Positions 9,407-19,861 of a DNA stretch of 64,000 nt are shown piece after piece. The translations under genes and the position numbers were made by a program. The DNA comes from Nocardioides antri (lineage in GTDB: Bacteria > Actinomycetota > Actinomycetes > Propionibacteriales > Nocardioidaceae), in the NCBI RefSeq assembly GCF_008373765.1, contig NZ_VUJW01000001.1:682189-746188 (forward strand), given 5' to 3'. The notes beneath the pieces were generated by a model. That model did not search any database. It had not been told where the DNA came from and worked only from the letters and a program-made list of their open reading frames with translations. Within the stretch, counting starts at the first letter, position 1; each line of letters begins with the position of its first letter.

Positions 9407-10393
9407 ATGGCGATGACGGCTCAGGTCAAGGCGGAACTGGCCTCCACCCCGGTCACCAAGGCGTGTTGTCGCAAGGCAGAGGTGGCGTCGACCCTGCGGT
9501 TCGCCGGCGGTCTCCACATCGTCGGCGGCCGGATCGTGGTCGAGGCCGAGCTCGACACCGGCGCCGCCGCACGGCGCCTGCGCCGCGACATCTCCGAGAT
9601 GTACGGGCAGTCGTCCGACGTCGTGATGGTGCAGGGCAACGGGATCCGCAAGGGCAGCCGCTACATCGTCCGCGTCGTCAAGGACGGCGAGGCCCTGGCG
9701 CGCCAGACCGGCCTCCTCGACCAGCGCGGCCGCCCGGTCCGCGGGCTGCCGCCGGCGGTCGTGTCCGGCGGGGGCTGCGACGCCGTCGCCGCGTGGCGAG
9801 GTGCGTTCCTGGCCCACGGCTCCCTGACCGAGCCCGGCCGCTCGTCCTCGCTCGAGGTCACCTGCCCGGGGTCCGAGGCTGCGCTCGCCCTGGTCGGCGT
9901 GGCCCGGCGGCTCGGGATCCAGGCGAAGGCCCGCGAGGTGCGCGGCGTCGACCGGGTCGTGATCCGCGACGGCGACGCGATCGGTCAGCTGCTGACCCGG
10001 CTGGGCGCCCACGAGACGCTGATGGCCTGGGAGGAGCGCCGCATGCGGCGCGAGGTCCGGGCGACGGCCAACCGGCTCGCCAACTTCGACGACGCCAACC
10101 TCCGGCGCTCGGCGCGAGCCGCCGTCACGGCGGGCGCGCGGGTCGAACGGGCGATGGAGATCCTCGGCGACGAGGTGCCCGACCACCTCCGGATGGCCGG
10201 CACCCTCCGCCTCGAGCACAAGCAGGCCTCGCTCGAGGAGCTCGGTCAGCTGCACGACCCGGTGCTCACCAAGGATGCGATCGCCGGGCGGATCCGCCGG
10301 CTGCTCGCCATGGCCGACAAGCGCGCCGAGGAGCTCGGCATCCCCGACACCGAGGCGTCGCTGACGCCGGAGATGCTCGCCGGCGAGGGCTGA
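9407..10393 (+). CDS. whiA: DNA-binding protein WhiA
   Basis: WhiA is a regulator of sporulation septation in Streptomyces (with WhiB) and a conserved factor in cell division elsewhere. The 328 aa comprise an N-terminal part, a degenerate LAGLIDADG homing-endonuclease fold ([21 protein letters not shown], then residues [17 protein letters not shown]), and a C-terminal helix-turn-helix ([17 protein letters not shown], then [14 protein letters not shown]). Start [12 protein letters not shown] fits the family; an internal ATG two codons later is the only alternative. It lies 48 bp after yvcK, with a possible -10 CAGGAT 7 bases upstream, so it may have its own leaderless promoter. Confidence 0.96.
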   Translation: MAMTAQVKAELASTPVTKACCRKAEVASTLRFAGGLHIVGGRIVVEAELDTGAAARRLRRDISEMYGQSSDVVMVQGNGIRKGSRYIVRVVKDGEALARQTGLLDQRGRPVRGLPPAVVSGGGCDAVAAWRGAFLAHGSLTEPGRSSSLEVTCPGSEAALALVGVARRLGIQAKAREVRGVDRVVIRDGDAIGQLLTRLGAHETLMAWEERRMRREVRATANRLANFDDANLRRSARAAVTAGARVERAMEILGDEVPDHLRMAGTLRLEHKQASLEELGQLHDPVLTKDAIAGRIRRLLAMADKRAEELGIPDTEASLTPEMLAGEG

Positions 10394-10403
10394 GGCGGGG
10401 CAC

Positions 10404-13400
10404 TTACCCGGCCTTCTCGCGGAGCGACGCACCCCGCGCGCGTCGTACGGTCAACCACGCGCTGACGACGGCGACGCAGCCGAGCAGGACCGCGACACCC
10501 GTCGCGACGATCGACAGCAATGTCGGGTCGACGTGCGCGACCACCCGCGGCCAGGACACGCCCTCGACCACGCCCAGTGTGATCCGGCGCAGCACGATCC
10601 ACTGGGTCAGGGACCCGGCGGCGAGACCGGCGACCCCGGCCGCGCCCAGCACCACGCCCTGCTCGAGGGCGACCGCCAGCAGCACGGATCGGCGCCGGAC
10701 GCCGACCACGCTCAGCGACGCGGCGTCGAGCCGACGGCCCGGCAGCTGGACGGCCGTCGACACCGCCAGCCCGGCGACGGCCATCAGCAGCACGAGGGCC
10801 GCGCTCACCAGGTAGAGCCGCAGGACGATGGCGTACGCCGTGCCGTCGAGCCGTTCCACCTCCCGGTCCTGGGTCGTCGCGACGACGAGGCCGCGTGCCG
10901 CGAGCGCGTCGTCGATGCGCTGCGGGGTGTCGCTCGTCGCGAGCACCCGGGTGTCGAACTCCGAGCTGAAGATCGACCGGTTGACGCTCATCATCGTGTG
11001 GTCGATCGCCACGCCCCGGGGGCCCAGGAACGGCACGCTCTCGGCGACCACCGCGGCGGTGATGGGTGGCGGCTGCCCGGCGCGGGACGTCGCTGCCCCG
11101 CCAGGGACGTCACCCGCGACGTCGACGATCTCGCGGCCCGCCACGACCGGGCGCACCGGCGGGACGTCACCGGCGGTCAGTCCCGCGAGGCCGCGCCCGG
11201 TCGCCCGGACCGTGAGACCGGCGGACGTGGTGGTGACCTCGCCGGCCACCTGCTGGAGCTCTTCGGCAGAGGTCAGCTGCCAGCCGCCGTCCGTCAGGAC
11301 GTCGGTGCGGTCCGCGCCGTCCATCTCCATCGGCCCCAGGACGAACGTGCCGTCGAGCTCGGTCGGCAGTCCCGCGCCCCCGCCGATGAGCAGGCCCTCG
11401 ATCGTGCAGGTCGTCCGGCACGCGACGCGCTCGGTGAGCGACGAGGTGCCGGCCGCGAACGGTCCGACGTAGGCACCGCTGACGGCGCCCTTCGCGTCGC
11501 GGAAGCGGACCTCGACCGTGACCGGCTCGCTGCCGCGGGGGACGGTCATGGTGAGGCCGAGCCGGCTGCCCGTGACGGCGGGGAGGGCAGTGCCGGTGAG
11601 GACAGCCGCGATCTCGTTGACGTCCCGGCCCGGCGTCCAGGTCTCGTGCCAGGTGGCGACCTGTCCGAGTCGGGCGCCGTCGACAGCGACGTAGATCGCG
11701 TCCTGGGCGACGAACGTCCCCGCTGCCATCAGCCAGCGCCCGTCGGGGTCGAGTGCGTGGGTCAGCGCCACCGCCTCCTCCATCGGCAGCTCGGTGGCCC
11801 ACACCGTGTCCGCCGGTGCCTGGGTGGCAGCCACGCTCTCGCGCCAGGTCGCGGCGGCGTCGTACACCCCGGCACCGAAGGTGCAGACGGCGATCGCCAC
11901 CGTCAGAGGGAGGACGACGAGCGTGCCGGCCGCGCGCCTGGCCACTGCGCGCACCGCCAGGAACACGACCGTGCCGCGTGGGCGGCGCGCGGCCAGCCTC
12001 GCCGCGCCAGCCCGGGCGCCCGCGGTGGCCGCGCCGCCGAACGTCGCCGCCACCAGCACCGGGAGGACCAGGTCGGAGGCGTCGGTCGCGCCACCGGTCC
12101 GGGTCAGGGCGAGGGTCGCCACCACCAGGGTGGCCGCGACCAGGACGAGGATCCCGAGCACGGCGGAGCGACCGGCCTTCCGCGGTCGCTGGTGCCCGGT
12201 GAGCTGGTCGGCGAGCGTCCTGGTCAGCACGCCGCGGACCGCCAGGGCGCAGACGCCGACCGCCGCGGCCGTCACGGCGAGCACCGTGAGACCGGCGACC
12301 GGCGGCAGCGGGAGCGGCAGGCCCGGGGCCAGCCAGGACCGGACGAGCCACTGGGTCAGCCCCACGCCGGCGAGCACGCCGAGTGGCAGCGCGATCACGA
12401 CGAGCAGAAGTGGCTCGCCGAGAGCGAGGAGCCAGACCCGGCGGCGGCTGGCCCCGCGGAGGGACGCCAGCGCGAGGTCCGGCACCCGCAGGTCGCCGGC
12501 GGCCGACGTGAGCCGGCTCAGCAGGGCCAGCGCCACCAGCACGAGCGACACCACCGCCGGCGTCACCGACGAGACCGCGGCCTCGCGCTCCTGCTCGACC
12601 TCGGCGGTCACCGCGTCGAGGTCGTTGAGGGAGACCTCGGTCAGGGTGCCGGAATCGAGCGTCTCGGAGCCGGGATCCTCTGCAGCGAGCCCGGACAGCT
12701 GACCGGCGTCGAGGTCTGCCGGGACGTCGATCCGCGTGTCTGCCCGTACCAGGAACAGCCGGGCTGGGACCGAAGCGAACTGCTCCGCAGGGACGAGGTA
12801 CGGCGCCGGACGGCGCGGCAGCAGTTGGGTGCCGAGGACCTGCGCGGGGACGGACGCCAGCCGGGCGGGGTCGAACCAGAAGTCCTCGACCGCTGCCAGC
12901 TCGTCGTCGTCGACCCCCTGTCCGTTGGGGTAGACGTAGGTGCCGACCACGGTCAGCTCGCCGAGAGGATCGCCGAGCTCCAGCCGGTCGCCGATCCGGA
13001 GGCCGTCCTCCTCGGCGTCGCCGGCGAGAATCGCGGTCTCACCCGGACGCTGCGGACAGCGCCCCTCGATCTCGAGGTGCTCGCAGGCGCCGTCGCGCGC
13101 GAGCAGCTGAACCTCGCCGTAAGCCCCGGGGGCAGGGACGCGGTCGGTCTCGAGCTGCAACGACAGGTCGCGCTGCGACGACGGCACCTGTACCGCGTCG
13201 CGCGCGGCGGCGAGGGCGTCACCGGGTCCCGGCGAGCCGGTCGGGCGGAACTCCCAGGTACGGCCGGTGATCGGGTTGGGCGCCTCCGACAGCCGGCTGA
13301 TCGCATAGCTGTTGCCGACCGCGACGGTGAACGCGGGGCCGACGACGGCCGAGGCGACCGCGATCACCAGCAGGGCCAGGGTGCCGGCCGAGAGGAGGGC

Positions 13401-13436
13401 GCGGGAGCGAAGTCCGTCGAGGGCGACGCGGATCAT
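10404..13436 (-). CDS. Large FtsX-type ABC transporter permease
   Basis: A 1010-aa membrane protein, last gene of a four-gene ABC operon. An N-terminal membrane segment (residues 14-40) is followed by a roughly 270-aa extracytoplasmic domain, a block of about four hydrophobic segments (295-450), a further segment near 490, a second large extracytoplasmic domain (to about 830) and three C-terminal segments, ending in LREKAG. This is the duplicated FtsX layout. DPDGRWLMAA in the second outer domain also occurs in the neighbouring permease, so the two are paralogues. The start MIRVALDGLRSRALL overlaps the upstream permease stop by ATGA. The substrate is unknown; MacB-like systems export peptides or lipids or drive envelope enzymes mechanically. 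Confidence 0.8.
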   Translation of the reverse strand: MIRVALDGLRSRALLSAGTLALLVIAVASAVVGPAFTVAVGNSYAISRLSEAPNPITGRTWEFRPTGSPGPGDALAAARDAVQVPSSQRDLSLQLETDRVPAPGAYGEVQLLARDGACEHLEIEGRCPQRPGETAILAGDAEEDGLRIGDRLELGDPLGELTVVGTYVYPNGQGVDDDELAAVEDFWFDPARLASVPAQVLGTQLLPRRPAPYLVPAEQFASVPARLFLVRADTRIDVPADLDAGQLSGLAAEDPGSETLDSGTLTEVSLNDLDAVTAEVEQEREAAVSSVTPAVVSLVLVALALLSRLTSAAGDLRVPDLALASLRGASRRRVWLLALGEPLLLVVIALPLGVLAGVGLTQWLVRSWLAPGLPLPLPPVAGLTVLAVTAAAVGVCALAVRGVLTRTLADQLTGHQRPRKAGRSAVLGILVLVAATLVVATLALTRTGGATDASDLVLPVLVAATFGGAATAGARAGAARLAARRPRGTVVFLAVRAVARRAAGTLVVLPLTVAIAVCTFGAGVYDAAATWRESVAATQAPADTVWATELPMEEAVALTHALDPDGRWLMAAGTFVAQDAIYVAVDGARLGQVATWHETWTPGRDVNEIAAVLTGTALPAVTGSRLGLTMTVPRGSEPVTVEVRFRDAKGAVSGAYVGPFAAGTSSLTERVACRTTCTIEGLLIGGGAGLPTELDGTFVLGPMEMDGADRTDVLTDGGWQLTSAEELQQVAGEVTTTSAGLTVRATGRGLAGLTAGDVPPVRPVVAGREIVDVAGDVPGGAATSRAGQPPPITAAVVAESVPFLGPRGVAIDHTMMSVNRSIFSSEFDTRVLATSDTPQRIDDALAARGLVVATTQDREVERLDGTAYAIVLRLYLVSAALVLLMAVAGLAVSTAVQLPGRRLDAASLSVVGVRRRSVLLAVALEQGVVLGAAGVAGLAAGSLTQWIVLRRITLGVVEGVSWPRVVAHVDPTLLSIVATGVAVLLGCVAVVSAWLTVRRARGASLREKAG

Positions 13437-15649
13437 CCGGCCGCCTCCTCGCGGAGGTTGGCGGGTCGGCTGGCCGCGGCCCTGCTCCCGGACGCCCAGG
13501 CGCCGGCGGCGAGGGTCGCGATCGTCACGACCCCGGCCGCGACCAGCACGGGGATCACCTGCACGCCGGTGTCGAGCGGCAGCTGCGCGGGTTGCTCGCG
13601 GAGGGCGGGCACCACAGGGGCAAACGCCGCGATCGCTCCCGCGGTCGCAGCCGCGCCGGCCACGGCCGCGACGACGGCGACCAGCACTGTCTGCGCGCGG
13701 GACGCCCGGCGCAGCTCGGCCGAGTCGACGCCCAGCACTCGGAGCGCGGCGTGCTCGCGGGTGCGCTCCGCCCGCAGCCGGGACGCGGGGAGCAGGACGC
13801 CGAGGACCCCGAGCACCAGGCCCCCGAGGGCGACGAGGAGGAGCCGACGTGCCAGGTCGCTCCCGGAGTCCTCGAGGGTCGCCGAGGAGATCTCTTCCGG
13901 GGACAGCGGGCTGCCGACCGCGGCGATGACGTCGTCCGGGGTGTCTGCCCTGGCCAGGATCCACGGCTCGGCGGCCGCGACCGCGGACCCGCCCTCGAAG
14001 GTGCTCGTGGGCAGGTCGAGCACCGTGCCTCCGGAGCCGACGAGGGGGAGCGCAGGGACCGTCCTCAGGACGTCGGCGGGGCGGGGCAGGCTGCTCGTCG
14101 TCGGTGCCTGCGGGTCGCCCTCCCAGTCGACGCTGGTGGTGGCGACGACCGGGACCGACCACAGGGTGCGGTCGGAGGCGAGGAAGCTCCCGCCCTCCCT
14201 GCTCGGGCGCACCTCGAGAGACCTGGCGGTCTGCGTCACCTGGCCCGGCGGCCGGTCGTCGGGCTCGGCGAGGCTCCACTCCCGGTCGAGGAGGTCGAGA
14301 CCTCCGGCGTTGAGCCTGCTGATCCGGATCACCGGGCGACGGCACCGCGGTCGGTTCCAGGTGTCGGAGGTGCAGGGCCGGCCGGTCGCGACCTCGAGGC
14401 CGAGGACACGACAGCCGGCGTCACACCGGCGCAGCGGCACGAAGGTCGTCGTGCTCTCGCCCGGTACGACCCGGAGGAACAGGTCCTGCTGTGCGCCGCC
14501 CTCGACCCCGTCGGTGGTGACGGAGACCAGCACGAGCGCCGCGCGCGGGCTGTCCGACGCGACGGTGGCGGTCAGGAAGTTGCCGGTCGTCGTCGGCTCA
14601 GGCTTGGCCGACGTCGCGGCGTCGTGGAGAAGGGCGACGGCCGCCGAGCCCTCCTCGGCCGGGGTCTTGTCGAGGTGGTCCCCGACCACGCGCTCGTAGC
14701 GGGCGGTGTCGAGGTAGACGCGCCGGGAGACGGCACGGTCGTCGGCGAACACCCTGAGCGCGGCCATCAGCCAGCGGCCGTCGGGATCGGCCGCCCGGGT
14801 GGCAGCCAGCAGGCTGTCGGCGTCGCCGGCGTACGGGACCACCAGCGGCGCGCCGGCGGTCACCGCCCGGGTGTCGTCCTCCCAGTCCTGCACCGCCAGC
14901 AGCACATTGGTGGCGAGGCCGAGCAACGTGGCGCCTGCGATCACCAGCGGGAGGCCGGCGGTCGCGCGCGGTGCCTGCAGGCGCCGGCCGACGAGCACCG
15001 CTCCGAGGTCCGGCCGGCCCGTCAGCCAGCCCGCCACGACCCGCACCAGCCACGTGGCCGTCACGCCGCCCGCGAGCCCGACCAGCGCCGGGCCGGCGAA
15101 CGGCAGCCAGGCCGATCCGTCGGTGTCGCGCCGGAGCACGGTGACCACCGCGGCGACGATCACGAGAACCGCGAGGAAGCGTGTCCCCGTGCCGCCCGTC
15201 AGCCTCGGGACACGGTCGCCGAGCAGCAGGGGGAGCGGTTCGCGCAGGGCGAACAGCATCGCGGCCACGACCACCACCGCGGCGGTGCCGGCGACCGCCA
15301 CCGCGAAGGTCACCCGCTCGGGCGCCACCGTCCAGCAGAGGGCGGCACCCGCCGCGCCGCCGAGCAGCACAGGGACGAGGGGCTCGGCCACGAGCGCGCG
15401 GGCGACCGAGGCCCCGCGGCGTCCCCGCAGTCGGAGCAGCGCGGCCTCGTGCCGCCGCCGGGCGCCGAGGGCCAGGCCGGCCGCAGGCAGGAGACCCGCG
15501 GCGAGGAGCACGAGCGGGGTGAGCAGTGCGTTCTCGGACCCGTCGTCCCGGACCGCCATCGGACCGGCAGCGACGACTGCGACGGCGAGGGCGATGGTGA
15601 GGTGGGTGCCCCGCCGGAGCCACAGCCCGGCCAGCAGCCGGGACCTCAT
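13433..15649 (-). CDS. FtsX-type ABC transporter permease (shorter paralogue)
   Basis: A 738-aa membrane protein between an ATPase and the larger permease. It starts with MRSRLLAGLWLRRGTHLT, has about six hydrophobic segments in the first 260 residues, one extracytoplasmic domain (about 275-570) with several paired cysteines (RRCDAGCRVLGLE, GRPCTS, RPRCRRP) and three C-terminal segments. The shared DPDGRWLMAA motif aligns it with the second outer domain of the neighbour. It therefore lacks the first large outer domain, a natural asymmetry that suggests a heterodimeric permease. Both ends overlap adjacent genes by ATGA. Confidence 0.78.
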   Translation of the reverse strand: MRSRLLAGLWLRRGTHLTIALAVAVVAAGPMAVRDDGSENALLTPLVLLAAGLLPAAGLALGARRRHEAALLRLRGRRGASVARALVAEPLVPVLLGGAAGAALCWTVAPERVTFAVAVAGTAAVVVVAAMLFALREPLPLLLGDRVPRLTGGTGTRFLAVLVIVAAVVTVLRRDTDGSAWLPFAGPALVGLAGGVTATWLVRVVAGWLTGRPDLGAVLVGRRLQAPRATAGLPLVIAGATLLGLATNVLLAVQDWEDDTRAVTAGAPLVVPYAGDADSLLAATRAADPDGRWLMAALRVFADDRAVSRRVYLDTARYERVVGDHLDKTPAEEGSAAVALLHDAATSAKPEPTTTGNFLTATVASDSPRAALVLVSVTTDGVEGGAQQDLFLRVVPGESTTTFVPLRRCDAGCRVLGLEVATGRPCTSDTWNRPRCRRPVIRISRLNAGGLDLLDREWSLAEPDDRPPGQVTQTARSLEVRPSREGGSFLASDRTLWSVPVVATTSVDWEGDPQAPTTSSLPRPADVLRTVPALPLVGSGGTVLDLPTSTFEGGSAVAAAEPWILARADTPDDVIAAVGSPLSPEEISSATLEDSGSDLARRLLLVALGGLVLGVLGVLLPASRLRAERTREHAALRVLGVDSAELRRASRAQTVLVAVVAAVAGAAATAGAIAAFAPVVPALREQPAQLPLDTGVQVIPVLVAAGVVTIATLAAGAWASGSRAAASRPANLREEAAG

Positions 15650-16287
15650 CCGAGGCGGCCCTCGTCGATCGTCACATGGTCGTCGGCGGCGTCGACGATC
15701 GCCGGGTCGTGGGTGGCGATGACGACGACCGCTCCGCGGTCGGCCTCGCGTCGCAGGACGTCGAGCACGACATCGGCGTTGCTCTGGTCCAGCTCGCTGG
15801 TCGGCTCGTCGGCGAGCAGCACCGGCGCCTCGACGACGAGTGCCCTGGCCACCGCCACCCGCTGCATCTGGCCACCCGAGAGCTCCTCGACCTGGCGGTC
15901 GCCGAGGTCGGCGATGTCGAAGCGCGCCAGCGCCGCCTCCGCGCGGTCGTTGGCGTCGACCCAGCCCACTCCGCGGGCGCGCAGCGCGATCGCGACGTTC
16001 TCCCGTGCCGACAGGATCGGCACCAGGCCGTAGACCTGGAGCACGAACGCGATCTCCGGGCGCGGGTCGCCGTTGCCGCGCCACGTCGGAGCGCCGTCGT
16101 AGGTCACCGTGCCGGCTGTGGGAGCGATCAGCCCGCCGGCGACAGAGAGCAGGGTCGTCTTCCCGGATCCGCTCGGGCCGGCGACCGCGGTCACCTGACC
16201 GGCCGGGAAGGTCACGGACACGTCGTCGAGCAGCAGCGGTCCGGGCTGGTACCGCACCGCGTCGACCACCAGGTGGGCGCCGGTCAT
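15646..16287 (-). CDS. ABC transporter ATP-binding protein (LolD/MacB type)
   Basis: A 213-aa ATPase with Walker A GPSGSGKTT (near residue 38), signature LSGGQMQRVA, Walker B VLLADEPTSELD, and the switch His in ATHD. It is a short ABC of the kind that pairs with FtsX-type permeases. The chosen ATG at 16287 overlaps the stop of the upstream ATPase; the longer frame upstream belongs to antisense or other-frame sequence. The C-terminus ends at VTIDEGRLG and overlaps the 738-aa permease. It probably energises one half of the four-gene transporter. Confidence 0.88.
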   Translation of the reverse strand: MTGAHLVVDAVRYQPGPLLLDDVSVTFPAGQVTAVAGPSGSGKTTLLSVAGGLIAPTAGTVTYDGAPTWRGNGDPRPEIAFVLQVYGLVPILSARENVAIALRARGVGWVDANDRAEAALARFDIADLGDRQVEELSGGQMQRVAVARALVVEAPVLLADEPTSELDQSNADVVLDVLRREADRGAVVVIATHDPAIVDAADDHVTIDEGRLG

Positions 16288-17156
16288 CGCACGTCCTCCT
16301 GCGGGATGCCGGTGTCGTCGGCGGGGTGGCTGATCACGATCCGGCGGGGCCCGGCCTCGATCCGGACCAGCGTGCCCGGCGGCCACTGCGGGGTGAGGTG
16401 CGACGGCAGGTGCAGCACGCCCTCGGCACCGATCACGGCGTACTCCGCACCGTCGCGGCCCTCCGACCCGACCCGGCCGCCCTTCATCGTCACGGTCCGG
16501 GGGAACGTCGCGGCCACCTCGGGCTGGTGGGTCACCACGACGATCGTGGTGCCGAAGTCGCGGTTGAGGTCGTGCAACAGCCGTACGACGGCGTCCCGGT
16601 CGAGGTGGGACAGCTGGCTCGTGGGCTCGTCGGCCAGCAGCACCTGCGGCTGGGTCGCGACGGCGCACGCCAGCGCCAGGCGCTGACGCTGGCCGCCCGA
16701 CATCGTGCTCACGACCTGGTCGGCCTGGTCCGCCAGCCCGACCCGCTCCAGCAGCTCCATCGCGGTCGGAGCATCGTCGAGCTCGGCCGACGGCACCCCG
16801 ATCCGCGAGAAGCCGATGTTGCGGCGGGCGGTCGTGTAGGGGAGCAGGTTGCGGGTGGCGCCCTGGAGCATCGTGGCGACCCGGCGCGCCCGCAGCCGGG
16901 CGAGGTGGCGCTCGCTCATCCGCGAGATGTCGTCGTCGCCGAGGTAGATGCGTCCTGCGCTCGGCCGCTGGATCCCTCCCAGCAGGGCCAGCAGCGTCGA
17001 CTTCCCCGACCCGCTCGGGCCGAGGAACGCGACCCGCTCGCCGGGCTGGATCTCGAGGTCGACGCCCTGGAGAGCCACCACGTCGTGGCCCTCGAACGTC
17101 CGGTAGAGGTGGACCACCCCGGCGCACCGCAGACCGATCCCGCCGGCGTCCCTCAT
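16284..17156 (-). CDS. ABC transporter ATP-binding protein with C-terminal extension
   Basis: A 290-aa ATPase, first gene of the four-gene ABC operon. Walker A GPSGSGKST (near residue 44), signature MSGGQRQRLAL, Walker B VLLADEPTSQL and switch THQ are present. About 60 residues follow the core: a hydrophilic link, then a compact region (VLHLPSHLTPQWPPGTLVRI and GPRRIVISHP) that might regulate activity. The start MRDAGGIGLRC is chosen for its purine-rich upstream; an in-frame ATG at 17198 adds 14 residues and cannot be excluded. Having two distinct ATPases with two permeases suggests a heteromeric complex. Confidence 0.85.
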   Translation of the reverse strand: MRDAGGIGLRCAGVVHLYRTFEGHDVVALQGVDLEIQPGERVAFLGPSGSGKSTLLALLGGIQRPSAGRIYLGDDDISRMSERHLARLRARRVATMLQGATRNLLPYTTARRNIGFSRIGVPSAELDDAPTAMELLERVGLADQADQVVSTMSGGQRQRLALACAVATQPQVLLADEPTSQLSHLDRDAVVRLLHDLNRDFGTTIVVVTHQPEVAATFPRTVTMKGGRVGSEGRDGAEYAVIGAEGVLHLPSHLTPQWPPGTLVRIEAGPRRIVISHPADDTGIPQEDVR

Positions 17157-17276
17157 CGCCCCGCGCCCTCCCGCTCCCGTGTCATGAGCGCCCATCATGC
17201 CTCTTGTGTCGCCGCCCGGCACGGAGCATCGTGGGATGTGCCCGCGACGACGCGGGAACGCATCGGAGGTGACCAC

Positions 17277-17462
17277 ATGCGAGCGAACGTGGGCGACCGG
17301 CTGGTCGTCGAAGGACGGACCGACTCGATGCACCGCCGCGAGGCCGAGGTGCTCGAGGTCCGCGGCGAGAACGGCGGCCCGCCGTACCTCGTGCGATGGG
17401 AGGACGGGCACGAGGCCCTGACCTTCCCGGGCGCCGACGCCCACGTGCTGCCGCCGGCCTGA
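17277..17462 (+). CDS. DUF1918-domain small protein
   Basis: A 61-aa protein, MRANVGDRLVVEG at the start, with HRREAEVLEVRGENGGPPYL and VRWEDGHEAL, the pattern of DUF1918, an SH3-like beta-barrel fold common in actinobacteria and of unknown function. A good Shine-Dalgarno (GGAGGT, 17265-17270) precedes the ATG, unlike many neighbours that look leaderless. A perfect 6-bp hairpin CCCGCG-ACGA-CGCGGG (17241-17256) lies in the leader. It is divergent from the ABC operon. Confidence 0.8.
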   Translation: MRANVGDRLVVEGRTDSMHRREAEVLEVRGENGGPPYLVRWEDGHEALTFPGADAHVLPPA

Positions 17463-17538
17463 CGGCCGCCGTCGACGTGTGACGGTGGTTACCCGGACGT
17501 ACGACGGGACACGGCGATTGCTGCTCGAGCACGGACGG

Positions 17539-17601
17539 TAGGGTCGAACTGCGGGTGACTGAACGCCCGCGCCTTCCGTCAAGGCGGGTGACCAAACGCC
17601 C
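17539..17601 (+). promoter_or_regulatory. Candidate promoter and repeated leader of the gap operon
   Basis: TAGGGT (17539-17544) is a plausible -10, with a weak TTGCTG (17518-17523) upstream at a short 15-bp spacing. Downstream are two direct repeats, CGGGTGACTGAACGCCC (17552-17568) and CGGGTGACCAAACGCCC (17585-17601), 33 bp apart and differing at 2 of 17 positions. The spacing, close to three helical turns, could allow paired binding of a regulator, or the sequence could fold in the RNA leader. Confidence 0.4.
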
Positions 17602-17615
17602 ACCACCGAGACTAG

Positions 17616-18638
<1,023 letters not shown>

Positions 18639-18640
18639 CG

Positions 18641-19858
18641 GTGGGGGAGTACGCCGGACTCGGCGAGGTCAGCGGCAAGCGCGTCCTCGTCCGGTCGGAC
18701 CTCAACGTGCCGCTGGATGGCACCACGATCACCGACGACGGCCGGATCCGGGCGAGCGTCCCCACCATCAAGGCGCTGGCCGACGCCGGCGCCCGGGTGG
18801 TCGTGACGGCCCACCTCGGCCGGCCGAAGGGAGAGCCGGATCCGGCGTACTCGCTCGCGCCGGTGGCGGCGCGCCTCGGCGAGCTGCTCGGCCAGGAGGT
18901 CGCGTTCGCGACCGACACCGTCGGCAGCTCCGCCAAGGAGACCGTCGCCGCGCTCGCGGACGGCCAGGTCGCCGTGCTGGAGAACGTCCGCTTCAACGCG
19001 GGCGAGACGAGCAAGGACGACGCCGAGCGCGGCGCGTTCGCCGACGAGCTCGCCTCGCTGGCCGACGCGTTCGTCTCCGACGGCTTCGGGGTCGTCCACC
19101 GCAAGCAGGCCAGCGTCTACGACGTCGCCCAGCGACTGCCGCACGCGATGGGCGCCCTGGTCGCGACCGAGATCGACGTGCTCCGGCGGCTGACCGTCGA
19201 CCCCGAGCGCCCCTACGTCGTGGTCCTCGGTGGCTCGAAGGTGTCCGACAAGCTCGGCGTGATCGACAACCTCCTGGGCAAGGCCGACAAGCTGCTCATC
19301 GGCGGAGGGATGGTCTTCACCTTCCTCGCCGCCCAGGGGCACGAGGTCGGCAAGAGCCTGCTGGAGGAGGACCAGCTCGACACCTGCCGGGACTACCTGC
19401 GGCGCGCGCACGACGCCGGCGTGGAGCTGCTGCTCCCGTCCGACATCGTCATCGACACCGAGTTCCCCTCGGGCGACCGCACGCCGGCACCGGGTGTGGT
19501 GCCGTCCTCGGAGATCCCGGCCGACGCGCTCGGCCTCGACATCGGCCCGGACAGCGCGGCGCACTACGCCAAGGCGCTCGCCGACGCGCGCACCGTGTTC
19601 TGGAACGGCCCGATGGGCGTGTTCGAGGTCGACGCGTTCGCCGCCGGCACCCGGGCAGTGGCCCAGGCGCTGACGACCGTCTCTGCGGTTGGGGGCCTCA
19701 CCGTGGTCGGTGGCGGCGACTCCGCCGCCGCGGTCCGCACCCTCGGGTTCGACGAGGAGGCGTTCGGCCACATCTCCACCGGCGGGGGCGCCAGCCTCGA
19801 GTACCTCGAGGGCAAGGAGCTCCCCGGCATCACCGTTCTGCTAGACGAGGGAGCCTGA
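18641..19858 (+). CDS. pgk: Phosphoglycerate kinase
   Basis: It transfers phosphate from 1,3-bisphosphoglycerate to ADP. It has 405 aa. Visible signatures are [62 protein letters not shown] and the C-terminal [15 protein letters not shown] with [18 protein letters not shown]. The GTG at 18641 gives [13 protein letters not shown] and lies 2 bp after the gap stop; no in-frame ATG lies nearby. It is 3 bp upstream of tpiA. Confidence 0.98.
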   Translation: MGEYAGLGEVSGKRVLVRSDLNVPLDGTTITDDGRIRASVPTIKALADAGARVVVTAHLGRPKGEPDPAYSLAPVAARLGELLGQEVAFATDTVGSSAKETVAALADGQVAVLENVRFNAGETSKDDAERGAFADELASLADAFVSDGFGVVHRKQASVYDVAQRLPHAMGALVATEIDVLRRLTVDPERPYVVVLGGSKVSDKLGVIDNLLGKADKLLIGGGMVFTFLAAQGHEVGKSLLEEDQLDTCRDYLRRAHDAGVELLLPSDIVIDTEFPSGDRTPAPGVVPSSEIPADALGLDIGPDSAAHYAKALADARTVFWNGPMGVFEVDAFAAGTRAVAQALTTVSAVGGLTVVGGGDSAAAVRTLGFDEEAFGHISTGGGASLEYLEGKELPGITVLLDEGA

Positions 19859-19861
19859 CGC

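Noticed and set aside
13437-14345. N-terminal extension of the 1010-aa permease
   Set aside because: This part of the frame overlaps the 738-aa permease in another frame and is Arg/Pro-rich, typical of a shadow frame in high-GC DNA.
10533-14699. A 1388-residue plus-strand reading frame
   Set aside because: It is antisense to two well-supported permease genes, has no recognisable domain and an Arg/Gly/His-rich composition.
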